Assembly: GCF_000332335.1 (NCBI RefSeq)
Contig: NZ_KB235948.1
Location: forward strand, 5,089,848 to 5,153,847
From: Kamptonema formosum PCC 10802
Lineage (GTDB): Bacteria; Cyanobacteriota; Cyanobacteriia; Cyanobacteriales; Oscillatoriaceae
Length of the DNA stretch: 64,000 nt
Direction: 5' to 3'
Position 1 is the stretch's first letter. The number at the start of each line of letters is the position of its first letter. The position numbers and the translations under genes are program-made. Below the pieces are notes generated by a model. That model was not told the DNA's origin, searched no databases, and worked only from the letters and a program-made list of their open reading frames with translations. Positions 19,228 through 28,882 of this stretch are shown piece by piece.

Positions 19228-19459
19228 AAATCCTTCCTCGAAAAATAAGTGTAGGCCCTCGGAATGGGTGACACGGCATCATCGCCGGCGGAGCCAGCGA
19301 GCCAATGCCGGTGCCGGCAGAGGACTGTATAGGGTGTGATTGACCGTATAAAAAATAGTGTCCGCAAAAAAAATATTAGCCCGCGCAGGCGGGCTTTGTT
19401 GGTATAGCGCCCGAATTCATTCTGCCGTCTGACAAGCATACAGCCGGATATTATCCGGG

Positions 19460-20743
19460 CTAACAGCTAACCGCTGACTGCTGGTAAACCTGCTCGACAA
19501 CCTTTGCCAAACGCTGCATGCCGGTTTCAATGTCCCCGTCGCTAGCCGTGAGGCTGATGCGGACGCACTGGTGCTTGTGGGGCCAATCTTCGCGCAAACC
19601 GGGGAAGAAAGAACTGCCGGGAACCACAATCACCCCCACCTGCTTGAGCTGCTGGTAGAATTCCCAGTCGCTGACCGGCAGATCCTGCAGCCACAGCCAA
19701 GCAAAGATCGCCCCTTCGCCGCGATGCAGCAACCAGGGAAGGTTCTGGGGCATCGCTCGGTCGAGAGTGCTCTCCACAACAGTAAACTTGCTCTGGTAGT
19801 AGGGGCGAATCACCCGCTCGGCAATGTCAGCCAGAGCGCCAGAGGCAATGGCGCGGGCGGCGATCGCTTGTCCGTAGCGCGGCGAGTGAATGCACAAATT
19901 GGTCTGGAAAGATTCCAGCACCTGAATTAGCCGCTCGTGCCCGATGGCAATGCCAATCCGCTCTCCGGGGAGGCCAGCCTTGGACAAGCTGATGCCGTGG
20001 ATGATATTGCCGCCGAACACCGGCGTCATCTCCGTGAAGTTGAGCGCCGGGAAGGGAGGGGCGTAGGCGGAGTCAACGATCACCGGCACGTCGTATGGGG
20101 CAGCGAGAGCGGCAATTTTTTTCACCTCATCGTCAGTGAGGACATTGCCGGTGGGGTTGCAGGGGCGAGAGAAAATCACGCAGCCGGTGTTTTCATCAAT
20201 CGCCAGCTGGCTGAAGTCGGGGCGATATTTAAAGCGGTGGTTGGGCGCGTCGGTGTCCAGGGCGGGTTTGTAGGCGAACAGCGCCTCTGGCACCAGGGTG
20301 ACGCCGCCGTAGCCGGTGTAGTCCGGACTGAGGGGGAGGACAATTTGTTTGAGCTGGCCGCTGCCGGTGTACCCTCCAAAGGCATTAGCGGCGTAGAAGT
20401 AGAGGGCTTGACTGCCGGGGGCGATCAGGACGTTGCGGTCGGTTAGGTTCAACCCGTAGCGGCGGTTGAAATCCGCTACAATAGCGTCAATCAGCGGCTG
20501 GTATCCCTGAGACGACCCGTACCGGCAAACCACCTCGCCGTACTCCGAGCTGGCCAGGAGTTCTGCCGTGCAATCCCGCCACAGCCCCTCCACCTCGGGC
20601 AAAATTACCGGGTTGCCGGCACTCAAATTGATAAACTCCTGCCCGCTACCGGAGCGCAGGGTTTCAATAATGTCTTTCATGATCGCCCGCACCCCGGTCA
20701 GGTGGGACATCTGAGTGCCGAATTGTGACAGGGCAGGATTCAT
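19460..20743 (-). CDS. avtA: Valine-pyruvate aminotransferase-like PLP enzyme
   Basis: The 427-residue class I/II aminotransferase has the PLP lysine in GISLSKAGLPGERIGIAIG. VIFSRPCNPTGNVLTDDEV is the usual Asn-Pro-x-Gly site, and IVDSAYAPPFP holds the Asp/Tyr contacts. The N-terminus MNPALSQFGTQMSHLTGVRA and overall length fit AvtA-type valine-pyruvate transaminases, which interconvert valine/2-oxoisovalerate and alanine/pyruvate. Substrate specificity is inferred from family resemblance. The start is the ATG at 20743. A partial, broken duplicate lies downstream beyond the GUN4 gene. Confidence 0.88.
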   Translation of the reverse strand: MNPALSQFGTQMSHLTGVRAIMKDIIETLRSGSGQEFINLSAGNPVILPEVEGLWRDCTAELLASSEYGEVVCRYGSSQGYQPLIDAIVADFNRRYGLNLTDRNVLIAPGSQALYFYAANAFGGYTGSGQLKQIVLPLSPDYTGYGGVTLVPEALFAYKPALDTDAPNHRFKYRPDFSQLAIDENTGCVIFSRPCNPTGNVLTDDEVKKIAALAAPYDVPVIVDSAYAPPFPALNFTEMTPVFGGNIIHGISLSKAGLPGERIGIAIGHERLIQVLESFQTNLCIHSPRYGQAIAARAIASGALADIAERVIRPYYQSKFTVVESTLDRAMPQNLPWLLHRGEGAIFAWLWLQDLPVSDWEFYQQLKQVGVIVVPGSSFFPGLREDWPHKHQCVRISLTASDGDIETGMQRLAKVVEQVYQQSAVSC

Positions 20744-21332
20744 AGGAGTCCAGGTTCTAACAGCGCCGATTTTTGAGTAGCTCTACAAAATTATGGCTCA
20801 CCGGCAGCGCCATTTGCCAGCCCCCCGGCGGAGACGCCGGCAGCGAGTGCGTGCCGCTCTCACGGGCCCAAAGTGCCCCCAGGCTCCTGGAATGGGGGGG
20901 GTTGAGCGCTTCACAGCTAGAGCGCGTACCCACTCCGGCTAAGGACAATCTCAGCCGCTAACATCCCTGCGGGCGCGGGCATCCGTGCCGCGCCGCACCT
21001 TTAGAGGGGGGAATAGAGGGGGGAAACGCTCCATGCAGGACAACCTGTGCCGCCCCCGAAGGCTGAGTTTTAGCGGGCCGTTAGGAAAAATAGTAATAAT
21101 TGTTACTAGAGCTTAACACAGGTGAGAGCGGAAAGCTTGAAAGAATGTAAAAAAATCCCGCGACCGCCTTTAGATCCTGTAAATCTGAAATTTAGTCAGC
21201 TGGATTGGGTTTTCTGAAGGCGCTGAAGAGCCGGCGACCCGTGCTGGGCGCTTGCGCTCAGTCCGGGCGCGTCTTGCCTGTGCCTTCACCGAAATCAGTG
21301 AACAGCCAAAGTATTGAGAAGGATTTCGTCCT
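20744..21332. other. Divergent intergenic region
   Basis: This is the spacer between the aminotransferase and the glucan phosphorylase. I see no gene and no strong promoter match. AGAAGGATTTCGTCCT lies just before the phosphorylase start and supplies the ribosome site. Confidence 0.5.
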
Positions 21333-23546
21333 ATGACAAAAGAGCGTGTGATCGCAGCTGCCGAAAAGCTGGCCCAGAAATTGCCGCTTCCCTTAAAGCG
21401 ATTGGCAGACTTGGCATACAACTATTGGTGGAGCTGGACAACCGACCATGTTTCGCTGTTCCGGCAGATTAATCCTGATGAGTGGGATCGCTGCGACCAC
21501 AACCCAGTGGCTATTCTGAAGTCGGCTTCTAGCGAGCGCTTGACCCAGCTGACGGAAGACCCCTTCTATATCAAGCAGGTGAGAGCTCTCGCGGTCAAGT
21601 TTGACAGCTACATGTCGTCGGGCGCGACTTGGGCGAGTGGTGTCGCGCCCGAGATTACTCGGGAACACCCGGTCGCCTATTTCTGCGCGGAATTTGGCAT
21701 CCACGAATCGCTGCCGGTGTACTCTGGCGGTTTGGGGATTTTGGCCGGCGACCACCTGAAGTCTGCCTCCGATCTGGGCGTGCCGATGGTGGGCGTGGGG
21801 CTGCTGTACCGCCAGGGTTACTTCCGCCAGCGCCTCAACCGCGCCGGCTGGCAGGAGGAATTCTATCTCGACAATTATTTCGAGAACATGCCCCTGGAGC
21901 TGATCTGCGACGAGAAAGGGGAACCCCTGACTGTGGAGTTGCAAATCCGCCAGCGGCAGGTGAAGGTGCAAATCTGGCGGGCGCAGGTGGGTCGCGTGCC
22001 GCTCTACCTGATGGATACAGACCGCTCGGACAATGACCCGATCGACCGCTGGCTGACGGGACACCTCTACGGCGGCAACCAAGAAACCCGCATCGCTCAG
22101 GAAGTGGTGCTCGGGATTGGCGGCGTGCGCGCCCTGCAAGCGCTGGGGATTGAGCCTTCTGTCTATCACCTCAATGAAGGCCACGCGGCATTTTCCACCC
22201 TGGAAGTGGCCCGAAACGACATTGCCAAGACCGGCAAGTCTTTCTACGATATTGAAGCCGGCGTGCGCTCCCGCTGCGCCTTCACCACCCACACGCCGGT
22301 GCCTGCCGGTCACGACGTTTTCTCGTCTGACCTGATGGACTCGTTCTTCGCCCACTACTGGCCGCAACTGGGCCTGTCTCGCGAGCAGTTCCTGGCTCTG
22401 GGTGCCCGCCGGCTCGGCGACCCCTGGGAGCCCTTCGGCATGACGGTTTTGGCCCTGCGCCTCTGCCGGACAGCCAACGGCGTCAGCGAACTGCACGGTC
22501 AGGTGTCCCGCAAGATGTGGACTATCCTCTATCCAGACCGGCCCGAAAACAAAGTGCCCATTGGCCACATCACCAATGGCGTCCACGCCCCGACATGGAC
22601 TGCTCCCCTGCTCAGCGACCTCTACACCGAATACCTGGGGGCGGACTGGCAAAGCCATCTCGCTGACCCGAAAATGTGGGCCAAGGTAGATGAGATTCCC
22701 GATCGGGAAATCTGGTGGCGTCACCAAGTTCTCAAGGAGCGGCTAATAGCATACACCCGCGCTAAAGTCAAGCTGGCGCGGCAGCGTCGCGGCGAATCGC
22801 AAGACTTCGCCGACGCCGCACAGGAACTGCTAGACCCGAATGCGCTCACCATTGGGTTTGCGCGGCGCTTCAGCCCTTACAAGCGCGGACACCTGCTGAT
22901 CCGGGATGCGGAGCGGGCTTTGCGGATTTTCGGCAATGCCGGTCGTCCGGTGCAAATTATCTTCGCCGGCAAGTCTCACCCCCGCGATGAAGAGGGCAAG
23001 CGGATTATTCAGCGGCTGATGGAGTGGTGCAAGCACCCGTCGATTCTCAAGCGGGTGGCGTTTATTGAAGATTACGATATCTACACCGCCCAAAAACTGG
23101 TGCAAGGTGTGGATGTCTGGCTGAATAACCCCCGCCGCCCTCTGGAAGCTTCCGGAACCAGCGGTGAGAAAGTCTGTTTTAATGGCGGTCTGAATTGCAG
23201 CGTTCTCGACGGCTGGTGGTGCGAGGGCTATAAGACAGATGCCTTGGGCAAGGCTCTCAATGGCTGGGCAATCGGCGAAGACGCCCACACTAGCGATCAG
23301 GAGCTGCAAGATCGCATTGATGCGGAATCTCTCTACCGGCTGCTCGAAGAGGAGATCGTCCCCCTCTTCTATGACCGAGATGAGAATGGCATTCCCGCCG
23401 GCTGGATTAAGATGATGAAGGAGTCGATTAAGACGAATTCGCCCCTGTTCAATACTGACCGGATGATTGCGGATTATGTGGTTCAAGTGTACGCCCCCGG
23501 CACCGCAACCACTCTCAAACCTGTCCTAGCCGCCATGCCGGTGTAG
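21333..23546 (+). CDS. glgP: Alpha-glucan (glycogen) phosphorylase, TIGR02094 type
   Basis: The 737-residue protein begins with the DUF3417-like helical segment (LKRLADLAYNYWWSWTTDH). The catalytic phosphorylase core follows (YFCAEFGIHESLPVYSGGLG, GVGLLYRQGYFRQ, HLNEGHAAF, FTTHTPVPAGHDVF). The PLP region reads EASGTSGEKVCFNGGLN then CSVLDGWWCEGY. The enzyme releases glucose-1-phosphate from alpha-1,4-glucan using phosphate. It belongs to the short GlgP class found in Thermotoga and cyanobacteria, not the muscle/E. coli type. The gene is monocistronic, with AAGGA before the ATG and a hairpin after the stop. Confidence 0.94.
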   Translation: MTKERVIAAAEKLAQKLPLPLKRLADLAYNYWWSWTTDHVSLFRQINPDEWDRCDHNPVAILKSASSERLTQLTEDPFYIKQVRALAVKFDSYMSSGATWASGVAPEITREHPVAYFCAEFGIHESLPVYSGGLGILAGDHLKSASDLGVPMVGVGLLYRQGYFRQRLNRAGWQEEFYLDNYFENMPLELICDEKGEPLTVELQIRQRQVKVQIWRAQVGRVPLYLMDTDRSDNDPIDRWLTGHLYGGNQETRIAQEVVLGIGGVRALQALGIEPSVYHLNEGHAAFSTLEVARNDIAKTGKSFYDIEAGVRSRCAFTTHTPVPAGHDVFSSDLMDSFFAHYWPQLGLSREQFLALGARRLGDPWEPFGMTVLALRLCRTANGVSELHGQVSRKMWTILYPDRPENKVPIGHITNGVHAPTWTAPLLSDLYTEYLGADWQSHLADPKMWAKVDEIPDREIWWRHQVLKERLIAYTRAKVKLARQRRGESQDFADAAQELLDPNALTIGFARRFSPYKRGHLLIRDAERALRIFGNAGRPVQIIFAGKSHPRDEEGKRIIQRLMEWCKHPSILKRVAFIEDYDIYTAQKLVQGVDVWLNNPRRPLEASGTSGEKVCFNGGLNCSVLDGWWCEGYKTDALGKALNGWAIGEDAHTSDQELQDRIDAESLYRLLEEEIVPLFYDRDENGIPAGWIKMMKESIKTNSPLFNTDRMIADYVVQVYAPGTATTLKPVLAAMPV

Positions 23547-23551
23547 GTCTG

Positions 23552-23582
23552 GAAACCCGGTTTCTCAAATAAACCGGGTTTC
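23552..23582 (+). terminator. Hairpin after glgP
   Basis: A 12-bp perfect stem GAAACCCGGTTT / AAACCGGGTTTC with a 7-base loop lies six bases after the glgP stop. Only a short T run follows. It is also a member of the dispersed AGAAACCCGGTTTCT repeats, so the terminator role is inferred. Confidence 0.6.
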
Positions 23583-24256
23583 TTGCCCTTTGCCGGTGCC
23601 CTGGGGTGCACTCCCCCCGCTCCCAAAGCGTGCCGGTGCAATCGTTCCTAAATATCGGGATTTTTTAACAGGGCAGGTTTAAGACCTGCCCTTTTCCCTT
23701 CAAGCCTGCTGGCACAGCCGGCTATATAGCAGTAGCCACTTAGATTAGGACATTAAACCTTCAGGCCCGGCGGACGCCGTACCTACGTCTATATCCCAGC
23801 AGTAATATGGGTTAGAACAATAGGAGCCGGAGTGCGGGGGTGCAAAAGAGGCCGAAATGTACGAACCTAAGTGCATACTGCTCTAGCAGCAGTCCTATTG
23901 GTTAGGACATCAGTGGCCTAGGGATAAAAGGCTTAGGACAGGCGTTCCCTCCGAGCCTACTGTCCTAACCTAAATGAATCCTGCTATATAAAAAGATATA
24001 AATTCCGTTAAATTGCTTGTTTTAATCACCCCGCTCCCACAGGCGGCAAGACGCGATTCCAGGTCTGCAAGAGTTCCTCCGCTGTCAGAAGTGATTGGAC
24101 GCGATAATGTCAGGGATAACAAGACGCGATTCCGCCTTCTATAAGAGATCCTCCGCTGATGGTTGCCGCAGCTAGCAGCCGGAGTTGTAAAGTTTTGTAA
24201 AAATTTAGTCCCCTTCGGACAGGGCAATTTATAATAGCAATATCCAGGCAAATATT
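23583..24256. repeat. Intergenic region with composite MITE-like copy (23725-23988)
   Basis: The mosaic element here is the longest copy, with a left unit, an inner module and a second right unit ending CCTGCTATATA. GGGCAGGTTTAAGACCTGCCC-like palindrome arms lie at 23672-23692. The rest, up to the beta-helix gene, has TATAAT at 24230 without a matching -35. Confidence 0.8.
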
Positions 24257-25720
24257 ATGGTGACAGCCATGAAATACGCTTATATTTATCGAATTTTAGC
24301 AGCCACTTTGGCTTTTTCTGGCGCTGCCTTGCTGGGAGAGCGAGCCAGTGTGGCGGTGGGTGAGGGAGCGGTTAAACACCAGATTGATATTTTCCCGTAA
24401 CAGGCGATCGCGCAGCAACGTACTGTTTATGTTAACCCGCAGTCGGGGGCAGACTCAGCGGGTGCCGGCCAAAGTGAGGGAAGTGCCTTTCGCACCATTA
24501 GTTACGCCCTGCAACAGGCCAATTCTGGGACGGCGATCCAGCTCGCTCCAGGGCAGTACACAACCGAGACATTTCCGATTCAGCTCAAATCTGGAGTGAT
24601 TCTCAAGGGGAACGAAAGTCAAAAAGGTCAGGGAGTTGAGATTGTCGGCGGCGGCGATTATCGCAGCCCCGTCTTTTCCATGCAGAGTGCCACAATCGTG
24701 GCAGCGCCGAACAGTCAAATTCTCGGAGTTACGATTACCAATCCCAACACCCGAGGCACCGGCATTTGGGTGGAAGACGGCAATCCGGCGATTCGGGAGA
24801 GTAGCTTTATCAGCAATAACCGGGAAGGGGTTTTTGTTGCGGGGACTGCAGCCCCCCGAATTGAGAAGAATATCTTTCGCAATAACACCGGCAACGGCAT
24901 TGCCGTAGCGGGGCAAGCTCAAGGGGAAATCCGGGAGAACAGTTTCGAGAATACGGGGTTCGGTCTGGCCATTGGCGGCAGATCGGCTCCTGTCGTGGAG
25001 AACAACCAGATTCGCGGCAACCGGTCGGGCGTGGTGGTGACCCAGAAAGCCCGTCCAGTTTTGCGGGGGAATACTATCGAAAACAACAGTGACTATGGGA
25101 TAGTGTCTTTGGGTCAAGCGCAGCCGGATGTGGGAAACAATACTGTGGCAAGCAATGGACGCAAAGATCAGCAAACAGTCACAGTAGCCCAGGGCACGGC
25201 TGCCAATCCAAAGGCACCGTACTTTAGCTGCGTCAAGGCAGAGGGGAGTAGCTTCGCAACGGTCGCTTTTCGGGAGAGTAATACCAGCCCGCAGCCTTTG
25301 GTTAATTGGAGCCGCGTCATAGAAACGAGCGGAGAAACATTTACGCCAGAGAGGCGCTGTCAAGAGGTTACGGAGCGCTTGAACAACATGATAGTTGCTA
25401 ACGGGATCAGCTCTTGGGCGGACTTGAAGTTCACCGTCGGAACGGTAAACAGTGCCAATGTGGTGTGTTTGGTGAGCGGAGCGGAAACTTGCAGCAATAA
25501 TAATATGGTCTTAACCCTCACCGGCGACAACGCCAAGAATCCGCAGATGGCGCTCAAAGCTGTGCTCAGCTTTGGTACTGCCAGTGCTGGCGGAGGGCAA
25601 GGGCCACTTCTGGAATCTTCTGATGATGGCGGCGGAGAAGCTTCCGTCTCGCTGGCAGAGGTAGAGCAAAAATTGCAGCCCGACTCGGCTTTATGGTTTG
25701 TGGAAGGGGGCAGTCAGTAA
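24257..25720 (+). pseudogene. DUF1565 beta-helix + COP23 exported protein with in-frame TAA
   Basis: Reading from ATG 24257 (second ATG 24269, MKYAYIYRILAATLAFSGAA) gives a signal-like leader, then an in-frame TAA at 24398-24400 in the context CCG-TAA-CAG. The same frame then stays open to 25720. Beyond the stop comes a DUF1565 start (TVYVNPQSGADSA...FRTISYALQQANSG) and right-handed beta-helix repeats (NRSGVVVTQKARPVLRGNTI). A C-terminal COP23 domain follows with four Cys (FSC, RRC, VVC, ETC). COP23 is a cyanobacterial peripheral membrane domain first described as circadianly oscillating. Without the stop it would be about 487 residues. The protease gene follows at 242 bases. Confidence 0.85.
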
Positions 25721-25961
25721 AAATCAGTGTCTGGCTTTTGCGAACTCCCACCCAGCCGAACTGCGGTTGGGGGTGAATTCTTTTGGGAAGGCGGAAGACA
25801 GAAGACTGATTCTGGCTTTCTTCTTTCCTGCGGAGGAATCGCTTTTGGGGGAGAGGGGGAGAGTTTTCCTCCGTCTTAACTTAATAGACGGTAGCCCCAA
25901 AAGGACTATAAAATCGAAAAAAACCAATCCAGCCCTTTCTCCTTGATTTCCATTGATTTCC

Positions 25962-26840
25962 ATGTGGTTTTGCTCACTATTAACTGTAACGCTTCTTGTG
26001 GGCGGGGAATCGCTAGCCGCAACGCCCAGCTCCGCCCCAGCTGAGATGCCGGTCGCACCGGCATGCGAACCGGCAGCGGGGCGAGAGTGCGCGATGCCGG
26101 TGGGGGAGTTGGTGCCAGAAATTGCCCGCCAAATGACGGTGCGGATTTTAACGAATTCTGGTGCCGGTTCTGGGGTGATTGTGGAGCGTCAGGGTCAAAT
26201 TTCTACAGTGCTGACCAATCATCATGTCGTGGAGAGCAGCCCGGACAGTCGCTATGTAGTTTTGACCGAAGATGGGAAAGAATATCCGGGCAAATTGCTG
26301 CCCTCCGAGCATTTTGGAGATCTAGATTTAGCGCTGGTGCAATTTAGCAGCGACTTGTCTTATCGCGTCGCCCAGATGGGAGATTCTCAGGCGCTTTCTG
26401 TGGGCGAGCGAGTGTATGCGGCGGGGTTCCCGAATTGGCAATGGATTAATTCGGCGACGGTCGAGAACACCAGAGACTGGGGGCTGAAGGCTTTTCGACT
26501 GACTGCCGGTCAGGTAGAAATGCTGTCGGAGCGAGCCCTGTCTGGAGGATACCGGCTTGGCTACACCAACGACATTGAAAATGGCATGAGCGGCGGGCCT
26601 ATTTTAGATAAAAATGGCCGGCTGATTGGCGTTAATGGGCGGTTGAAAAACCCCTTGCAAGGTATTAAAGTGTTCGTCTTTGCAGATGGCACTCAACCCT
26701 CGCCAGAACTGTTCGAGCGGATGAAATCCTTGAGTTGGGGGATTCCTCTGGTCGGGTGCGCTGCGGACAGTCCAGGCACCCCCGGGGTGCGGGAATGCTT
26801 CCAAATGGGTCATTGGCAGGCGGGCGGTGAGGGCCAGTAG
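25962..26840 (+). CDS. Secreted trypsin-like serine protease
   Basis: The 292-residue protein has a signal peptide (MWFCSLLTVTLLVGGESLAA). A TTG nine bases upstream is an alternative start. The chymotrypsin-fold triad is visible: His in VLTNHHVVE (~88), Asp in FGDLDLALVQF (~121), Ser in NGMSGGPIL (~209). GAGSGVIVERQGQISTVLTN is the usual first strand of HtrA/V8-like proteases. There is no PDZ or TPR domain. Its close relative is at 42303 (shared GYTNDI..GMSGGP and FADGT/SKP segments). It lies downstream of a COP23 gene, as the relative does. Confidence 0.9.
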   Translation: MWFCSLLTVTLLVGGESLAATPSSAPAEMPVAPACEPAAGRECAMPVGELVPEIARQMTVRILTNSGAGSGVIVERQGQISTVLTNHHVVESSPDSRYVVLTEDGKEYPGKLLPSEHFGDLDLALVQFSSDLSYRVAQMGDSQALSVGERVYAAGFPNWQWINSATVENTRDWGLKAFRLTAGQVEMLSERALSGGYRLGYTNDIENGMSGGPILDKNGRLIGVNGRLKNPLQGIKVFVFADGTQPSPELFERMKSLSWGIPLVGCAADSPGTPGVRECFQMGHWQAGGEGQ

Positions 26841-26919
26841 GGCCATCCCAAGGGAGACTCTCCCTGCTGCGGTTCACCGGGCTCAGAGAGCCAGGGGAAT
26901 GGATATGCTGTTACGCTTT

Positions 26920-27057
26920 TATAGCAGCAGTCATATTGGGCATGGACATCAGTGGCCTAGGGATAAAAGGCGTAGGTACGGCGTAGCGCTTACGCGCCGC
27001 TGCGCTAACGCCGGGCCTCTTAATATAATGTCCGCGCCCTAACTGGCTAGTGCTATA
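26920..27057. repeat. MITE-like element copy, divergent interior
   Basis: Ends are TATAGCAGCAGTCATATTGG and CTGGCTAGTGCTATA. The middle carries the GTAGCGCTTACGC/GCGCTAACGC type of palindrome rather than the usual GGCAGGCGGGACGCC. Confidence 0.8.
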
Positions 27058-27164
27058 ATATGCTTATTGAAAAAAGGAGGCAGAGCCTCCAGAGGCGCGT
27101 TCCCAAGCTCTGCCTGGGAACGAGGGATAGAGATGGATAGCATAAATTAAATGCGCAATAGCTT
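27056..27164 (+). repeat. 109-bp dispersed repeat, copy 1
   Basis: It reads from TAATATGCTTATTGAAAA to TTAAATGCGCAATAGCTT, with internal GGAGGCAGAGCCTCC. The reverse complement of 49571-49678 matches over the whole length. No coding potential. Confidence 0.85.
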
Positions 27165-28000
27165 GTGCCAGAACGGCCACCGGCAGCCTGCAAAAACTCA
27201 CCCATCCTGCCGCACCGGCAGGAAGACCGGCGGGTGTGTGATTGGAATGGCGGTTGAAAAATATGCCTGAACATGTAGGGGGATTCTAGAAAGCAGCTGT
27301 GTTAAAGAAACCAAGTTGCTTCTGAACCCCGCTCCTATTCATATAATTTGGGAGAAAAATATGCCTGCCAGTGCAAGGGGATTGAGTGCCGCACTAAGCT
27401 CTACAAGTAGGGAGCTGTGCTAGAAGGAAGGCACCCTACTGCTTTTGTGTCTATATTCGGGCGATTTAAACTCTCGCAAGGGCTTTTCTTTCTCTCGCCG
27501 GCGCGGGCGTGCGGAACCAGGCGTTAGCGAGCTTCTTTAGCTAAGTGGCACAATCGCGTTTCTAAACAGCTAGAGTACCGGTTCAACTGTTCCCTAAATT
27601 CCAGGCGAAGATTTTGAGCGGTTGAGTGCGGTCGGCCCGCTTGAACCGGGACGGTTGGTTCTATCTGGATCTTCTGCCCCTGTCCCCCTCTGCCTCTCAA
27701 AGCAGGGCAGAGCCTGTTAAGGTGAAAGTGTCCCCCCAGGGGTGCCGGCGGGCTTTTTTCTGATCTGCTAGAGTTTCATCTGATATAAGATAGATTTTGG
27801 AAAATGTCATGCAGCGCTCGCGCTCGCCGGGAAAAGCTCGTCAAGGCGAGAACTGCCGGCAGAGAAATGTGAAGAGATCTATCAACGGGTGCGGATTTTA
27901 CGGAGAGCAACTGACAGGTGGCGCTCCTGCCTGGGCGGGGAGAGCCGGTGGCATGTGAGCCGTCCTATCGTAGGCTGAGGGAAGGTCTAGGTACGACAAG
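27165..28000. other. Long intergenic region, no gene seen
   Basis: About 830 bases without a credible gene. AAAATATGCCTG occurs twice (27260, 27357), perhaps a decayed duplication. A small palindrome lies near 27710. I find no tRNA or known ncRNA signature. Confidence 0.5.
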
Positions 28001-28870
28001 ATGCGCGTTTGGCAAGCAGATTTTTACCGGCGTCCTCTCAAGGACGAAGCGGCAGGGCAGTTGTGGGAGTTGCTGATCTGCGACTCCACCGGCACGTTCA
28101 GGTACAGCGCCCTGTGCCCGCAGTCGCAAGCCAATCCCGGCTGGCTGGCAACTCAGCTGCAGCAAGCTGCCGGTGCGGCTTTCCCCCCACAGGCGGAGGG
28201 GGCTGGCAGTCAAAACCTGCCCGATGCGATCCAGGTATTCCGCCCCCAGTCGCTGAGTTTAATCGAGGCGGCGGGGAAAAGACTGGACGTGCCGGTGCAG
28301 CCGCAGCGGCGCACCGGCACCCTCAAGCAGTGGTTGCGGCAGCGGGCGCAGGACTATCAGAGCATGAGCGAATATACTGGGGAAAGTTACGATCCCCTGG
28401 CCATTGACAGAGCGCCGCCGGTGCCCCTGCCCGAAAAACTGTGGGGGGAACGCTGGCGCTTTGCCACACTGAAAGCCGGCGAGATTGAGGGGGCGTTTGC
28501 CGGTCGCCCCATCCCGGTGCTGGAAATGCCAGACTCTCTTTTGCCGCTGAATTTGGGGCTGGCATCAGCCGTGCCGGTGCCCGGAGTGGTGATAGATGGC
28601 GGGCGTCAGTCGATGCGACTGGCTAGATGGCAGCAGGACGTCCGCCCTGCGGCGCTCAATTATATTGCCGGTGCTCCCGACGGGCTGGTATTGGAAGCCG
28701 GACTGGCCGACCGCTGGGTTGTGGCCACCTTTGAGGATAGGGAAGTAGCGGCGGCAGCAGCGAGTTACGAACAGCGCAAGCAGCTGAGTCAGGGATTGCA
28801 CTTTTTGCTGGTGCAGCCGGATGAGTCGGGAATGACGTACAGTGGTTTTTGGTTGTTGTGTGAGGATTGA
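28001..28870 (+). CDS. Tab2/Atab2-family RNA-binding protein
   Basis: The 289-residue protein shows the Tab2 pattern. It opens MRVWQADFYRRPLKD with LWELLICDSTG, has RPQSLSLIEAAGKRLDVPV and PLPEKLWGERWRFATL, and ends LHFLLVQPDESGMTYSGFWL. In green algae Tab2 binds the psaB leader and is needed for its translation. The plant homolog ATAB2 serves both photosystems. Cyanobacterial members are assumed to support photosystem protein synthesis or assembly, which is inference here. It starts at ATG 28001. The DUF1574 gene follows after 12 bases, so the two are probably one operon. Confidence 0.9.
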   Translation: MRVWQADFYRRPLKDEAAGQLWELLICDSTGTFRYSALCPQSQANPGWLATQLQQAAGAAFPPQAEGAGSQNLPDAIQVFRPQSLSLIEAAGKRLDVPVQPQRRTGTLKQWLRQRAQDYQSMSEYTGESYDPLAIDRAPPVPLPEKLWGERWRFATLKAGEIEGAFAGRPIPVLEMPDSLLPLNLGLASAVPVPGVVIDGGRQSMRLARWQQDVRPAALNYIAGAPDGLVLEAGLADRWVVATFEDREVAAAAASYEQRKQLSQGLHFLLVQPDESGMTYSGFWLLCED

Positions 28871-28882
28871 GCAGTACAGCCA

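Noticed and set aside
21393-22727. 444-residue open frame on the minus strand
   Set aside because: It lies wholly antisense inside the phosphorylase gene and reflects its codon bias. No recognisable motif.
24455-25363. 302-residue minus-strand open frame
   Set aside because: It is antisense to the beta-helix gene. The plus strand has clear COP23 and DUF1565 signatures.
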